Source of the DNA: an uncultured Erysipelotrichaceae bacterium | GTDB lineage: Bacteria > Bacillota_I > Bacilli_A > RF39 > UBA660 | Length of the DNA: 64,000 nt | Direction: 5' to 3' | Assembly (NCBI GenBank): GCA_902789225.1 | Contig: CADANC010000007.1 | Location: forward strand, 1 to 64,000 | Shown here: piece by piece, positions 55,140-63,836 of the stretch | How positions within the stretch are numbered: position 1 is the stretch's first letter | How the letters are laid out: the number at the start of each line of letters is the position of its first letter | Translations under genes and position numbers: made by a program | Notes under the pieces: generated by a model | Databases searched by the model: none | Seen by the model: the letters and a program-made list of their open reading frames with translations, nothing else | Told to the model about the DNA's origin: nothing

Positions 55140-55607
55140 ATGAAAAGATTAAAAAAGGTAGGAATAATTCTTACTATTGTTGTTATGACTTTTTTACTTA
55201 CTGGATGTGGAACTAAGAATGTTAAAACTACTAACGATTTTATTGCTTTAGCTGAAGATTCTAATTTAAGTACTAAAAATGTAAAAGAAGGACAATATGC
55301 TTCAGATAATACTATTAAAGAAGGATATGTTGCATATAATAATAATTGGCAAATAGAATTTTATGTTTTAGATACTGAGGCTACTGCTTCATCTAATTTT
55401 GACACTAATGTTAAAATATTTGAAGATTCTAAAGGCAATTCTTCTTCTTATGTTTCAGTAGAAGGTAAAAATTATGAAGCATACACACTTACTTCTAATG
55501 GACAATATATGTATATTTGTAGAGTTGAAAATACATTTATATATGCAAATGTGAGTGAAGAATATAAAGATGATGTAAATGCTTTTATTAAAAGTTTTGG
55601 ATATTAA
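55140..55607 (+). CDS. Lipoprotein, unknown function
   Basis: 155 residues. A lipobox LLTGC puts the lipidated cysteine at residue 23, after a basic KRLKK start. The mature part has a regular alternation of short strands and SNFDTNVKIF and VEGKNYEAYTL, reminiscent of small DUF4358-type surface lipoproteins. TATAAT and GGAGG precede the ATG closely. It leads a two-gene plus-strand unit with the next gene. Confidence 0.82.
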   Translation: MKRLKKVGIILTIVVMTFLLTGCGTKNVKTTNDFIALAEDSNLSTKNVKEGQYASDNTIKEGYVAYNNNWQIEFYVLDTEATASSNFDTNVKIFEDSKGNSSSYVSVEGKNYEAYTLTSNGQYMYICRVENTFIYANVSEEYKDDVNAFIKSFGY

Positions 55608-55636
55608 TTCTATTTATTTTAATTGGAGGGTTTCTT

Positions 55637-55948
55637 ATGGAAAATAATGAATTAAATGAAGTTGTTACTGAAGAAGAGACAATACTTGAAATTGATGAGA
55701 GTAAATCTAGTGTAGAACAACCTATGGAAGATGTAGCTCCACCAGCTATTAGTGAGTTAGATAGTACTCTAAGAGATGGTGAGATGAGAGCTATGAGCAA
55801 TGAAGAAGCATTTAATAGAGATTTATATAATAATATGAATTCTCAAATGAATCAACCTTCTCCATTATATGATGATGAATATGAAGTTGGTAGAATGTTA
55901 GAACAAACTAATGAAGAATCTAGAGAGAATAAAAATATAGCTTTATAA
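55637..55948 (+). CDS. Acidic low-complexity protein, unknown
   Basis: 103 residues, strongly acidic with many glutamate and asparagine residues and no hydrophobic segment; probably disordered. GGAGGG lies 9 nt before the ATG. It is 29 nt after the lipoprotein gene, ends at a strong hairpin, and has no recognised family. Confidence 0.7.
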   Translation: MENNELNEVVTEEETILEIDESKSSVEQPMEDVAPPAISELDSTLRDGEMRAMSNEEAFNRDLYNNMNSQMNQPSPLYDDEYEVGRMLEQTNEESRENKNIAL

Positions 55949-55951
55949 TTA

Positions 55952-55978
55952 AAAGACGAGAATTTCTCGTCTTTTTAT
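55952..55978. terminator. Bidirectional terminator
   Basis: AAAGACGAG-AATTT-CTCGTCTTT between convergent genes. Confidence 0.85.
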
Positions 55979-55980
55979 TT

Positions 55981-57375
55981 TTAAAATCTAAAATATATAA
56001 ATGGATTATATGAATTACTTATTAGGCTACAAATAGAAAGAATAAATAATAAACATATAGTTATATCTAATATCCAATTAATTATATTATTATTTTTTTC
56101 TTTTAATTTTTTATATATTGGAAACATAAATATTAATCCTATAATTACAAATATCATTTGATTAATTATACTAAAATGTTTAGTTATAAATAAGATGAAA
56201 TTACCTTCATCTAATATAAACATATTTTTAAATACATTTAATAAAAGATTAATATCTTCTATTTTGAATATTAACCAACCAATATTAATTAGGTTAAATG
56301 TGAATATCCATTTAAAAATAATTGGAATTTTTACTGTGTATTTTCTTAATACTTTTTCTATTAATAATAATATTGCATAATATAAGCCCCATATTATGAA
56401 GTTCCAATTAGCTCCATGCCATAGACCTGTTAGTAACCAAACTATTAATATATTTATTATATATTTTATTATGTATACCCTACTCCCGCCTAAAGGAATA
56501 TATATATAATCTTTAAACCAACTAGATAAAGATATATGCCATCTTTTCCAGAAATCTTTAATAGATGTTGCTATATAAGGGTAATTAAAGTTTTCTAGTA
56601 ATTCAAAACCAAACATTTTAGCTAGACCTATTGCCATATCTGAATAACCTGAAAAATCATAATAAATTTGAATAGTAAAAGATATTATTCCTATTATTAG
56701 GATTATTCCTTTATAACTTTCAAGTTCATAGCTATTAAAAATAGTATTACATATTATAGCAGCATTATTTGCTATTAATACTTTCTTACAAAAACCTATC
56801 ATAAATCTTCTTATACCTTCAGTAAATTTTTCAAAGGTATGAGATCTCTTTTTTAATTGTTTTTCAATATCTTTATATCTTACTATAGGTCCTGCTATTA
56901 ATTGAGGAAAGAATGAAATATATGTACCTAGATTAAATATATTCTTTTGTACTTTTATTCTTTTTAAATATACATCTACTAGATATGATATTTCTTGAAA
57001 TGTATAAAAACTAATTCCTATTGGCAATACAATTTCAGTTATTTTATAAGATAGACCAAATATATTATTTAAAATATCTATAAAGAAATTACTATATTTA
57101 AAATAGAATAATAATCCTATATCTATAAATATGCCAATTATTAATATCATTTTTTTAATCTTTTTATCTTTATATTTATCAATTAGTATTGCAACAATAT
57201 AATTTATTATTATTGATAAGATCATTAATAATACATATACAGGTTCTCCCCATGAATAGAATATTAATGAAAATACTAATAATATGTAGTTTTTATAATT
57301 ATCTTTTGAAATATAATATATTACTAAAAGTAATGGTAGAAAGAAAAATAAGAAGCTTAAACTACTGAATACCAT
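55981..57375 (-). CDS. MBOAT-family O-acyltransferase (AlgI/DltB-like)
   Basis: 464 residues, about ten transmembrane segments. Opens with VFSSLSFLFFFLPLLLVIYY, the usual AlgI start; FYDFSGYSDMAIGLAKMFGF and NFNYPYIATSIKDFWKRWHISLSSW (split here) are signatures, and the catalytic histidine is in LTGLWHGANWNF. It moves an acyl (usually acetyl) group across the membrane onto a polysaccharide or teichoic acid. The partner DHHW protein gene overlaps by 14 nt. Confidence 0.93.
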   Translation of the reverse strand: MVFSSLSFLFFFLPLLLVIYYISKDNYKNYILLVFSLIFYSWGEPVYVLLMILSIIINYIVAILIDKYKDKKIKKMILIIGIFIDIGLLFYFKYSNFFIDILNNIFGLSYKITEIVLPIGISFYTFQEISYLVDVYLKRIKVQKNIFNLGTYISFFPQLIAGPIVRYKDIEKQLKKRSHTFEKFTEGIRRFMIGFCKKVLIANNAAIICNTIFNSYELESYKGIILIIGIISFTIQIYYDFSGYSDMAIGLAKMFGFELLENFNYPYIATSIKDFWKRWHISLSSWFKDYIYIPLGGSRVYIIKYIINILIVWLLTGLWHGANWNFIIWGLYYAILLLIEKVLRKYTVKIPIIFKWIFTFNLINIGWLIFKIEDINLLLNVFKNMFILDEGNFILFITKHFSIINQMIFVIIGLIFMFPIYKKLKEKNNNIINWILDITICLLFILSICSLISNSYNPFIYFRF

Positions 57376-58537
57376 CTAACCACTCCTTTTTTAGTGTTAA
57401 ATTATCTTTTAAGTAAAAGTAATCTGCTATAACTAATACTTTATTAATTTTATTTTTATTCATATAATCTACTAAATTAAAATTATGATTATCAAATTTT
57501 CTAAAATCTAAAATATAAGTTCTATTAAAATGTGAAGCAATTAACTCATCTATTGCATTATCATAAGAATTTGATAATATTAAAATATTTTCTTTATTAT
57601 TGTGATAATCAAATATTATTTCTCCATAATCATTTCCATAATATTCTGAATATAGATTTATAACTTCTTTTTCCTTACCTCTTTTTTCAGATATATATTG
57701 TTCAGCATTTCCATATTTAGATGGTTTTCCATCAATATATGTATCATGTTTCTCTAAGTTAAATTTGTATGCCTTGAATATATCATAACTTTTAGTATAT
57801 CTTGTTAATTGAGAATTGGATCCATAATATTTAATGTTATCTAATGTTATTGTTTCTATTGGCTTTTTTATATCTTTAATTCCTATCATGTTCATTATTT
57901 CTGTATATCCTTTATATGAGCCCTGATAATTCCAATGGTGATCGGTTTTATAAAAATAATTAGAATATTCTTCGAAATTCTTAAATTTGAATGATTGTAA
58001 TTTATAATTTCCTTTTAAATATCTTTTAAAGGTTTTTTCTAGATTAAATGTATTCTCTTTTTTATTAAAATCATATACACAAGAAGTATCAATAGTATAG
58101 TAATATACTTCTTTAATACTATTAAGTTTACTATATCCTTCAAAAAAATTTCTTAATTGTTGATCATAAATATTTCCGTAAGAACTATAGTTAAACACAA
58201 TATAACCATCACATCCGTATAGACTTATGTTATTATCTAGACTTGTGTAATTGTTTTTACATAAATATTTACTTATATCTATATGATTACTTATATTTGT
58301 ATATTTAGTATAATTTTTTTTAATTTTATCACTATAGATAAATTGATCGTTTAATGCTTGTTCAAAATTTTTTTGAAAATTTTTGTAAAAATAATCAGAG
58401 TTTGTTAGATGCGGTATTTTTTTTAGATGTCTGTTTTCAATTGTGGATATTTCTTTTGGATCTTTTACTATTGTAAAGCAACCTAGCAACAGGACAATTG
58501 CAAAAACATAAAATATTATTAAATTATTATATTTCAT
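57362..58537 (-). CDS. DHHW-type AlgJ/AlgX-like acetylation partner
   Basis: 391 residues from ATG 58537 behind GGTGAT. An N-terminal membrane anchor (8-25), then a long extracellular domain with YKTDHHWNYQGSYKGYTE, the DHHW signature that names the family, and NILILSNSYDNAI, an SGNH-type serine motif. Partners of MBOAT proteins in cell-surface O-acetylation. It overlaps the MBOAT gene by 14 nt. No glycan synthesis genes lie next to the pair, so the acceptor is unknown. Confidence 0.9.
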   Translation of the reverse strand: MKYNNLIIFYVFAIVLLLGCFTIVKDPKEISTIENRHLKKIPHLTNSDYFYKNFQKNFEQALNDQFIYSDKIKKNYTKYTNISNHIDISKYLCKNNYTSLDNNISLYGCDGYIVFNYSSYGNIYDQQLRNFFEGYSKLNSIKEVYYYTIDTSCVYDFNKKENTFNLEKTFKRYLKGNYKLQSFKFKNFEEYSNYFYKTDHHWNYQGSYKGYTEIMNMIGIKDIKKPIETITLDNIKYYGSNSQLTRYTKSYDIFKAYKFNLEKHDTYIDGKPSKYGNAEQYISEKRGKEKEVINLYSEYYGNDYGEIIFDYHNNKENILILSNSYDNAIDELIASHFNRTYILDFRKFDNHNFNLVDYMNKNKINKVLVIADYFYLKDNLTLKKEWLDGIQ

Positions 58538-58572
58538 AATAATCACCTGTATTTATTATAACATTTTTATTA

Positions 58573-58599
58573 TAAAAAAAAGTAGCAATTACTTGCTAC
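58573..58599 (-). terminator. Terminator of the 58596 gene
   Basis: GTAGCAA-TTAC-TTGCTAC with eight T on the minus strand. Confidence 0.85.
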
Positions 58600-60407
58600 A
58601 GGTTTTGTTTGTTTTCTTTTGTTATTGTATCTTGCATATTTATGTTTTTTCCAATTGCATATTTTCTATTTAAATTATCTCTTACTCTTTTTCCATTTGA
58701 AATATGGTAGTCTGGCATTTCTAATACTCCATCTCTTGCAAGATATTCAGCACTACTAATTGGATAGTTATAAGGGACTCTTCTATTGAATTTTCCATCT
58801 TGATATGAATATACAGTATTACTATAATCTATTATTTGTATATTATCATCTTTATCACGAATTGAATTCCAGCAATGACCTTCTACTTGGCCATGTGATT
58901 CACAATCACCGTACATTATTGAAGAGTTATAACCACATAATTTCATTATATTTTGAGCTAGAGCTGATCTTTCAACGCATTGTGCTGCGTAGGCTCCTTT
59001 TAATGCACTTAATGGAAAGTCACCAGATAATTGCATTTGATCTACTGCCCCCATATTTTCATATACAGGTATATTATGTTGTTTATAAAACTCTTCAGCA
59101 TGTAATAATGCAAAATTATATAGAACATCATCTCTTCTATCAATATTGTCTTTTGGAAAACCAAAGTATGAATCTAAATATTGCATTACGTAAGGTAATA
59201 AATTAGTTTTACTTGGGAAGTTTTGTGATCTTATTCCACTAGCAAATGCATATAGATATTCTCTATCATAAATATGATAACTATATCCTAATGTAGCATT
59301 AGTTATCTTTATTGATGGATCTATAAATCCATTATATTCTCCATTATTAGTATATGCTATTTCTGAAAAGATATTTCCTGATGTTCCTATTTGATCTGGT
59401 GTGTTTTCATCATGAGGAAAACTATCAACTATACTATCTACATATTTTATAACTTCTTGTTTTGTTCTACATTTATTTAAACCTTCCATAAATGAATTAC
59501 AATTATATGCTTCTGGATCAAATACTACATTTGATGATTGTTGATTTGTATTTTGATTACTATTATTTGGTTGTTTTATTTCATTATGTTCTTTAATTGC
59601 TCCTAATACTATTTTTGTGTCTTCAGGATGCAGATTACATTCATTTAGAAATTCAATTGTTTTTAAATTATCATCTGCAAATTCAACAAATTGTCTATAA
59701 TCTTTATATATTATTGATTTAGCAATTTCTTTATCTTTTCTCATCGCTTGACTCATTCCAAAATAACACTCTGGATTTACTTCTAATAATTCCATCATAA
59801 ATTGTTTGTTTTCTCTTAATTCATCTGGAACATTATTAATTTCATTTGGATCTTTACTTATCGCATATTTAATTCTTTCTCTATTACTTTTGTAGTCTTC
59901 ATTCCAATATAGGCTCCATGTTGTAGAATCAACCATTCTTTCGACTGATTGTGCTAGTTTTTTAAAACCTATACTATTAAATAAATTATTTACGTATTCT
60001 TCTCCCCAATGATGAGTTTTTAAATCGTCAGATAAATAATTAATTTGTGTTAAATAAAATTGAGATAGAGGTATATTAACTCCTACACTTTTCATGAATT
60101 TATCTGTTAAATCTTTTAAGTAAAGTTCACTTACTCTTAAATCATGTGCCCATGTAAAATCTGTTACATCATTATAAGAAGATACTTTTTTTACTGTTTT
60201 ATCAACTGTTGTTTCTGCTAATTGATCTATTAATGAAAATAATTCTTTCTTATCTTTAACATCTTTTAAATTAATTCTATTTAATATAGAGTAGAATTCT
60301 TCATCTACACTTCTATTTATAGAATAATCATTTGAATCATAATCGCCATCAATTTTTTTTAAACTCTCTCTATTTCTTCTTAATAGTTCTATAGTTTCTT
60401 CGTTCAT
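58596..60407 (-). CDS. Large cytosolic protein with repeat region and transglutaminase-like end
   Basis: 603 residues, no signal peptide or membrane segment. Residues about 190-270 have repeated helical units (KDPNEINNVPDELRENKQFM, then further NP/KDKE/DNLK steps) resembling DUF4116 repeats. A glutamine/asparagine linker follows near 290. The C-terminal part has a C-H-D set of transglutaminase type: C477 (AQCVERSAL), H511 (VEGHCWNSI) and D527 (IIDYSN). The inferred activity is a papain-like peptidase or transglutaminase. GGTGAT precedes the ATG; the gene stands alone. Confidence 0.78.
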   Translation of the reverse strand: MNEETIELLRRNRESLKKIDGDYDSNDYSINRSVDEEFYSILNRINLKDVKDKKELFSLIDQLAETTVDKTVKKVSSYNDVTDFTWAHDLRVSELYLKDLTDKFMKSVGVNIPLSQFYLTQINYLSDDLKTHHWGEEYVNNLFNSIGFKKLAQSVERMVDSTTWSLYWNEDYKSNRERIKYAISKDPNEINNVPDELRENKQFMMELLEVNPECYFGMSQAMRKDKEIAKSIIYKDYRQFVEFADDNLKTIEFLNECNLHPEDTKIVLGAIKEHNEIKQPNNSNQNTNQQSSNVVFDPEAYNCNSFMEGLNKCRTKQEVIKYVDSIVDSFPHDENTPDQIGTSGNIFSEIAYTNNGEYNGFIDPSIKITNATLGYSYHIYDREYLYAFASGIRSQNFPSKTNLLPYVMQYLDSYFGFPKDNIDRRDDVLYNFALLHAEEFYKQHNIPVYENMGAVDQMQLSGDFPLSALKGAYAAQCVERSALAQNIMKLCGYNSSIMYGDCESHGQVEGHCWNSIRDKDDNIQIIDYSNTVYSYQDGKFNRRVPYNYPISSAEYLARDGVLEMPDYHISNGKRVRDNLNRKYAIGKNINMQDTITKENKQNL

Positions 60408-60512
60408 ATTTGATCACCATACCTTTAATAGATATCTTTCTAATTTTATTTTAACATATAATTATTTCATATTATATCTATTTTGAGTTATTTTACGAAT
60501 TAATATTTTTTC

Positions 60513-60547
60513 AATAAAAAAGATCAATCTTTTTACGATTGATCTTT
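60513..60547 (-). terminator. Terminator of the tRNA-Ile2/tRNA-Leu transcript
   Basis: AAAGATCAATC and GATTGATCTTT (11-bp stem), six T on the minus strand. Confidence 0.85.
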
Positions 60548-60557
60548 AATTTCTTAA

Positions 60558-60641
60558 TGGTGCGAGTAACAGGAATCGAACCTGCATGCCGAAGGCACTA
60601 GTTCCTAAGACTAGCGCGTCTACCAGTTCCGCCATACTCGC
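60558..60641 (-). tRNA. tRNA-Leu (TAG)
   Basis: 84 nt with encoded CCA and a long variable arm (TGCCTTCGGCA). Acceptor GCGAGTA/TACTCGC (sequence GTTACTCGC at the 3' side); anticodon stem CTAGT/ACTAG around CTTAGGA, anticodon TAG (codon CUA). Downstream of tRNA-Ile2 by 7 nt, same transcript. Confidence 0.93.
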
Positions 60642-60648
60642 ATAAAAA

Positions 60649-60725
60649 TGGTGGACCCTATAGGACTCGAACCTATGACCGCCCGGTTATGAGCCGGATG
60701 CTCTAACCAACTGAGCTAAGGGTCC
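60649..60725 (-). tRNA. tRNA-Ile2 (CAT, lysidine type)
   Basis: 77 nt with CCA. Acceptor GGACCCT/AGGGTCC; anticodon loop CTCATAA with CAT. The loop and body match Bacillota tRNA-Ile2 (modified by TilS to read AUA) rather than elongator tRNA-Met (loop TTCATAC) or initiator. Confidence 0.85.
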
Positions 60726-60736
60726 ATGACTATTTA

Positions 60737-60765
60737 ATAATAGCATATATTTATTTATATTACAA
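60737..60765 (-). promoter_or_regulatory. tRNA-Ile2/tRNA-Leu promoter
   Basis: TTGTAA (60765-60760), 17 nt, TATTAT (60742-60737) with a TG extension, 11 nt before the tRNA. Confidence 0.7.
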
Positions 60766-60806
60766 CATTTTTTTAAAAAATATTTAAAAAAAGTAGAGAC
60801 TATTCT

Positions 60807-61226
60807 CTACTTATTTAACATGTTTAATAAATTTATTTTGAACATATCTTTTTTAGGATTTTCTTTAGAAATCATTACTCCTTTATATGTAGATAATTCG
60901 GCTCTATGTCCTTCATCTAGTATTCCTTCTGGAGTAATATTTGTTAATAGAATAATTCCTTTTTCAGTATAAACAGTATAATGAAGAGTAATATCGCCAT
61001 GAACTTTACTAAATAACTCATCAGTAGGTAATATTAATTCATAACTAACTATATTATTTTTCTTATCTTCATTAACTAATTTTCCTAAGAATTTACCTCT
61101 TCTTAATTCAGGATAGTAATTAAATGTTAATTTCTTATAAGCAAGCATATTATACTTTCTTACTGATCTTTCTTTCTTTCTGAAGTCATTCTCGTCTAAG
61201 TATTCAAATATATAATTTTTTTCCAT
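60807..61226 (-). CDS. Small cytosolic protein behind a structured leader
   Basis: 139 residues. Basic at the N-terminus (RKKERSVRKYNMLAYKK) and rich in beta-type strands; no signal peptide. No family is recognised. AAGGGGG lies 8 nt before the ATG. Driven by a perfect consensus promoter (TTGACA-17-TATAAT) and a leader of about 55 nt with two alternative hairpins, so the protein may be strongly expressed and controlled at translation. Confidence 0.8.
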   Translation of the reverse strand: MEKNYIFEYLDENDFRKKERSVRKYNMLAYKKLTFNYYPELRRGKFLGKLVNEDKKNNIVSYELILPTDELFSKVHGDITLHYTVYTEKGIILLTNITPEGILDEGHRAELSTYKGVMISKENPKKDMFKINLLNMLNK

Positions 61227-61278
61227 ATATTCAACCCCCTTATGTGGTTACTTAAGGTAGACCCCCTACCCTCAAAGT
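61227..61278 (-). promoter_or_regulatory. Structured 5' leader with alternative hairpins
   Basis: From the minus-strand start: GGTAG-GGGGT-CTACC can form one hairpin, and CCTTA...TAAGG another that touches the AAGGGGG ribosome-binding site; the two share CC and are mutually exclusive. This could be a small riboswitch, protein-binding operator or thermosensor. No known riboswitch class is matched. Confidence 0.5.
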
Positions 61279-61284
61279 ATTTGT

Positions 61285-61313
61285 ATTATATCATATTTGC
61301 TATGAAATGTCAA
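61285..61313 (-). promoter_or_regulatory. Perfect consensus promoter
   Basis: TTGACA (61313-61308), 17 nt, TATAAT (61290-61285) with TATG extension: the strongest promoter by sequence in the window. Confidence 0.9.
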
Positions 61314-61332
61314 ATTTTTCTATATATATCAA

Positions 61333-61358
61333 TAAAAAAGAGCTATTTAGCTCTTTTT
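61333..61358 (-). terminator. Terminator of the surface-protein gene
   Basis: AAAGAGCTA-TT-TAGCTCTTT with a T-run on the minus strand. Confidence 0.8.
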
Positions 61359-61359
61359 A

Positions 61360-63819
61360 TTACATTGTTTTGATTGCTGCTAATTCTTCAGGTGTAGCTG
61401 CTTCTAAGCTAGCTATATAATTATCAACTAATTCTTCATCACTAGCGCTACCTGTTGTTGTATATTCTTCATATTGATCATTTTCGTCTACTTCAAAATT
61501 AACTGTTTCAGCTGGAGCTGGTGAATCGTTGTGTGATTCTTCATGATGCTCTTCAGCAGGTTTAGATTCTTCGTGATGTTCTTCAGCAGGTTTAGATTCT
61601 TCGTGATGTTCTTTAGCAGGTTTAGATTCTTCATGCTTTTCTTCAGCAGGTTTAGACTCTTCATGATGTTCTTCAGCAGGTTTAGCTTCTTCATGTTTTT
61701 CTTCAGCAGGTTTAGATTCTTCATGCTTTTCTTCAGCAGGTTTAGACTCTTCATGATGTTCTTCAGCAGGTTTAGCTTCTTCATGCTTTTCTTCAGCTGG
61801 TTTAGACTCTTCATGTTTTTCTTCAGCAGGTTTAGACTCTTCATGCTTTTCTTCTACTGGATCTGAATCTGTTCTATTGTCAAATTCATCTCCTGTTGCA
61901 TTTGGGTCAGGTAATGCTTGATCTGCTCCTGTACCATCTGTTGTTATGTCTTTTACTGAATCATCTAGGTCACCTTTATCATTTGAATGATCATCGTCAA
62001 AGTCTACTTCGTGTCCTTTGAAATCCTCTTCATTTACAGGTTTATCATTTTCAGTATTATTATCATTATTCTTTTTGATTTGTTCATTAGCATCTTTTAT
62101 ATCTTCTTTGAATTGTTCGTCTTCTTTTTTAACTTCATCTTCAAGTTTTTCACGTTTTTCATCTTCAACTTTTTGTTGACGTTCTTGTTCTTTATCTGCT
62201 TTCTTTTCTGCTTCCTCTTTTGCTTTTCTATTTTCTTCTTCTATTTTTTGATCAACTTGTTCTTCAGCTTTTTTAACTGCTTCTTCTCCAACATGGTCTA
62301 CTGCTTTTTGTCTATCATCTGTTGTCCATGTTTTAGTATCTTTTTTGTATCTTGTATGAGTTTCAGTTCTTGTTACTGGATCTGAGTAAGTTACTGTTAC
62401 TTCTGTATTTGTATCAGTATAATACCACCAAGATCCATCCATTTCTCCATCAATTATATTGAAATGACCATTAACTTCTTCTTGGAATCTAGTTAATAGA
62501 GTTAATTCTCTATGCATATCATCTATTACATATGCATTTTTATCTTGTAATTCTTTAATTAGTAAATCACTTAATTCATCGTAATCAGCTAATGTATCGT
62601 CGAATTCTCCACATCCTGATGCTACTTCTGCTTTCATGAATTCTTTATAAGCTAAATTACATTCACCTAATAAGTTAAAGTAATTGATTGCTTCATCTTG
62701 TAATGTAGCATCTATTGATAGATTTTGATACATTGTTTCAACTGCACATATCATTGGTGTAATTGCTAATTTATATGAATCTAATTCTCTACCATTGAAT
62801 GTAGTTATTACGTCTGAGTGAGCAATTCCTACTTCTTGTTCACTGAAGTCCATTTTTGATACTGCTTCTATTGGGAAATCTTTATATAATTCTTGATAGA
62901 ATTTTGTAACTAATTCTACTTTTTCTTCATCAGTTTTAGCTTCTTTTATTGAATAGAACATATCTTCATATTTTTGAACGAAGGCTTTTCCTTCTTCACT
63001 TTCAACTAAATTAGCTAAATTAACTGGCATACTTCTATCTGAAATTACATATGCTCCGAATAATTGTAAAGTTGCTACTTTATAATCTTTATCTAATTGA
63101 TCAGCATTTAAATCTTTACCATTAAATATTGAATGTAGTTTTTGTGCAGAATAACCATTATATGCAATAGTTAATGCTGGTACTTCATATTCCCATTTTA
63201 ATGCTGGTTTAACTTCGATTTTTTCGCCTGTTAAATTACCATTTTCATCAGTTAATTCTACTACTTCTTTATAAGTATTAGCAAAATCACCATTGAAATA
63301 TCTAATATAATTAGCCATCATTGATAGAACTTGTTTTTGTTTTTCTGAAGTTGATTCAGATAATACACTATCAAATGTTCTTACTTCTTGTTCACTTGCT
63401 TTTTCTGTTTCGTTAGCTTCTTTTGTTTCTTCAGTTTCTACTGTTGCTTCTGGTGCTTGATCTTGATTAATATCTAAAGTTCTTTCTGCAACAGTCTTAG
63501 GAGCGTTAAATGCTCCTAATATGTTTGCTGCGTCAGGACTATTAAGTGCATAAGCACCAGACATTCCTAATACTAATGCTAATCCTGCAGCTGTTAATCC
63601 TGCATTTCTTAATGTATGGTTTTTTAATGGCTTTTTATATATAGTAAAGAAATTATTTAAATCTGCTAATGTTTCTACATATACTGGAGTTGCTGTAGTA
63701 GCTGAAGCTAAAATTGCTTCATCTCTAGTTAATATAGTTAATCCTTTTTTAAGAGTTACTCCTATATATGATTTTTTACCATCTATTTTTATAAAATATA
63801 CTTTATTATATTTTTTCAT
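61360..63819 (-). CDS. Large surface protein with His/Glu-rich decapeptide repeats
   Basis: 819 residues. An unusual cytoplasmic head of about 65 residues (KKYNKVYFIKIDGKKSYIGV) precedes a transmembrane segment at about 72-92 (AGLTAAGLALVLGMSGAYAL), then a mostly helical extracellular domain, a tryptophan/tyrosine-rich patch (DGSWWYYTDTNTEVTVTY), a long charged coiled coil (about 525-620) and about eleven decapeptides of the type KHEESKPAEE (about 655-755). The last 60 residues are acidic. No LPXTG anchor. AAGGGAG precedes the ATG. It follows the edge gene by 17 nt. Confidence 0.85.
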   Translation of the reverse strand: MKKYNKVYFIKIDGKKSYIGVTLKKGLTILTRDEAILASATTATPVYVETLADLNNFFTIYKKPLKNHTLRNAGLTAAGLALVLGMSGAYALNSPDAANILGAFNAPKTVAERTLDINQDQAPEATVETEETKEANETEKASEQEVRTFDSVLSESTSEKQKQVLSMMANYIRYFNGDFANTYKEVVELTDENGNLTGEKIEVKPALKWEYEVPALTIAYNGYSAQKLHSIFNGKDLNADQLDKDYKVATLQLFGAYVISDRSMPVNLANLVESEEGKAFVQKYEDMFYSIKEAKTDEEKVELVTKFYQELYKDFPIEAVSKMDFSEQEVGIAHSDVITTFNGRELDSYKLAITPMICAVETMYQNLSIDATLQDEAINYFNLLGECNLAYKEFMKAEVASGCGEFDDTLADYDELSDLLIKELQDKNAYVIDDMHRELTLLTRFQEEVNGHFNIIDGEMDGSWWYYTDTNTEVTVTYSDPVTRTETHTRYKKDTKTWTTDDRQKAVDHVGEEAVKKAEEQVDQKIEEENRKAKEEAEKKADKEQERQQKVEDEKREKLEDEVKKEDEQFKEDIKDANEQIKKNNDNNTENDKPVNEEDFKGHEVDFDDDHSNDKGDLDDSVKDITTDGTGADQALPDPNATGDEFDNRTDSDPVEEKHEESKPAEEKHEESKPAEEKHEEAKPAEEHHEESKPAEEKHEESKPAEEKHEEAKPAEEHHEESKPAEEKHEESKPAKEHHEESKPAEEHHEESKPAEEHHEESHNDSPAPAETVNFEVDENDQYEEYTTTGSASDEELVDNYIASLEAATPEELAAIKTM
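61537..61860. repeat. 30-bp tandem coding repeat with 90-bp higher order
   Basis: About eleven units of 30 bp inside the surface-protein gene, encoding K/H-HEES/A-KPAEE. The order K-S, K-A, H-S occurs twice in a row, giving a 90-bp super-repeat, a sign of recent unequal crossing-over or slippage. Confidence 0.9.
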
Positions 63820-63836
63820 TATTTATAACTCCCTTC

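Noticed and set aside
61227-61278. preQ1-type riboswitch, given queH in the window
   Set aside because: The adenine-rich pseudoknot tail of preQ1-I is absent and the hairpin loops do not fit.
61537-61860. 30-bp direct repeats resembling a CRISPR array
   Set aside because: The units are contiguous without unique spacers, keep the reading frame and encode decapeptides of the surface protein.
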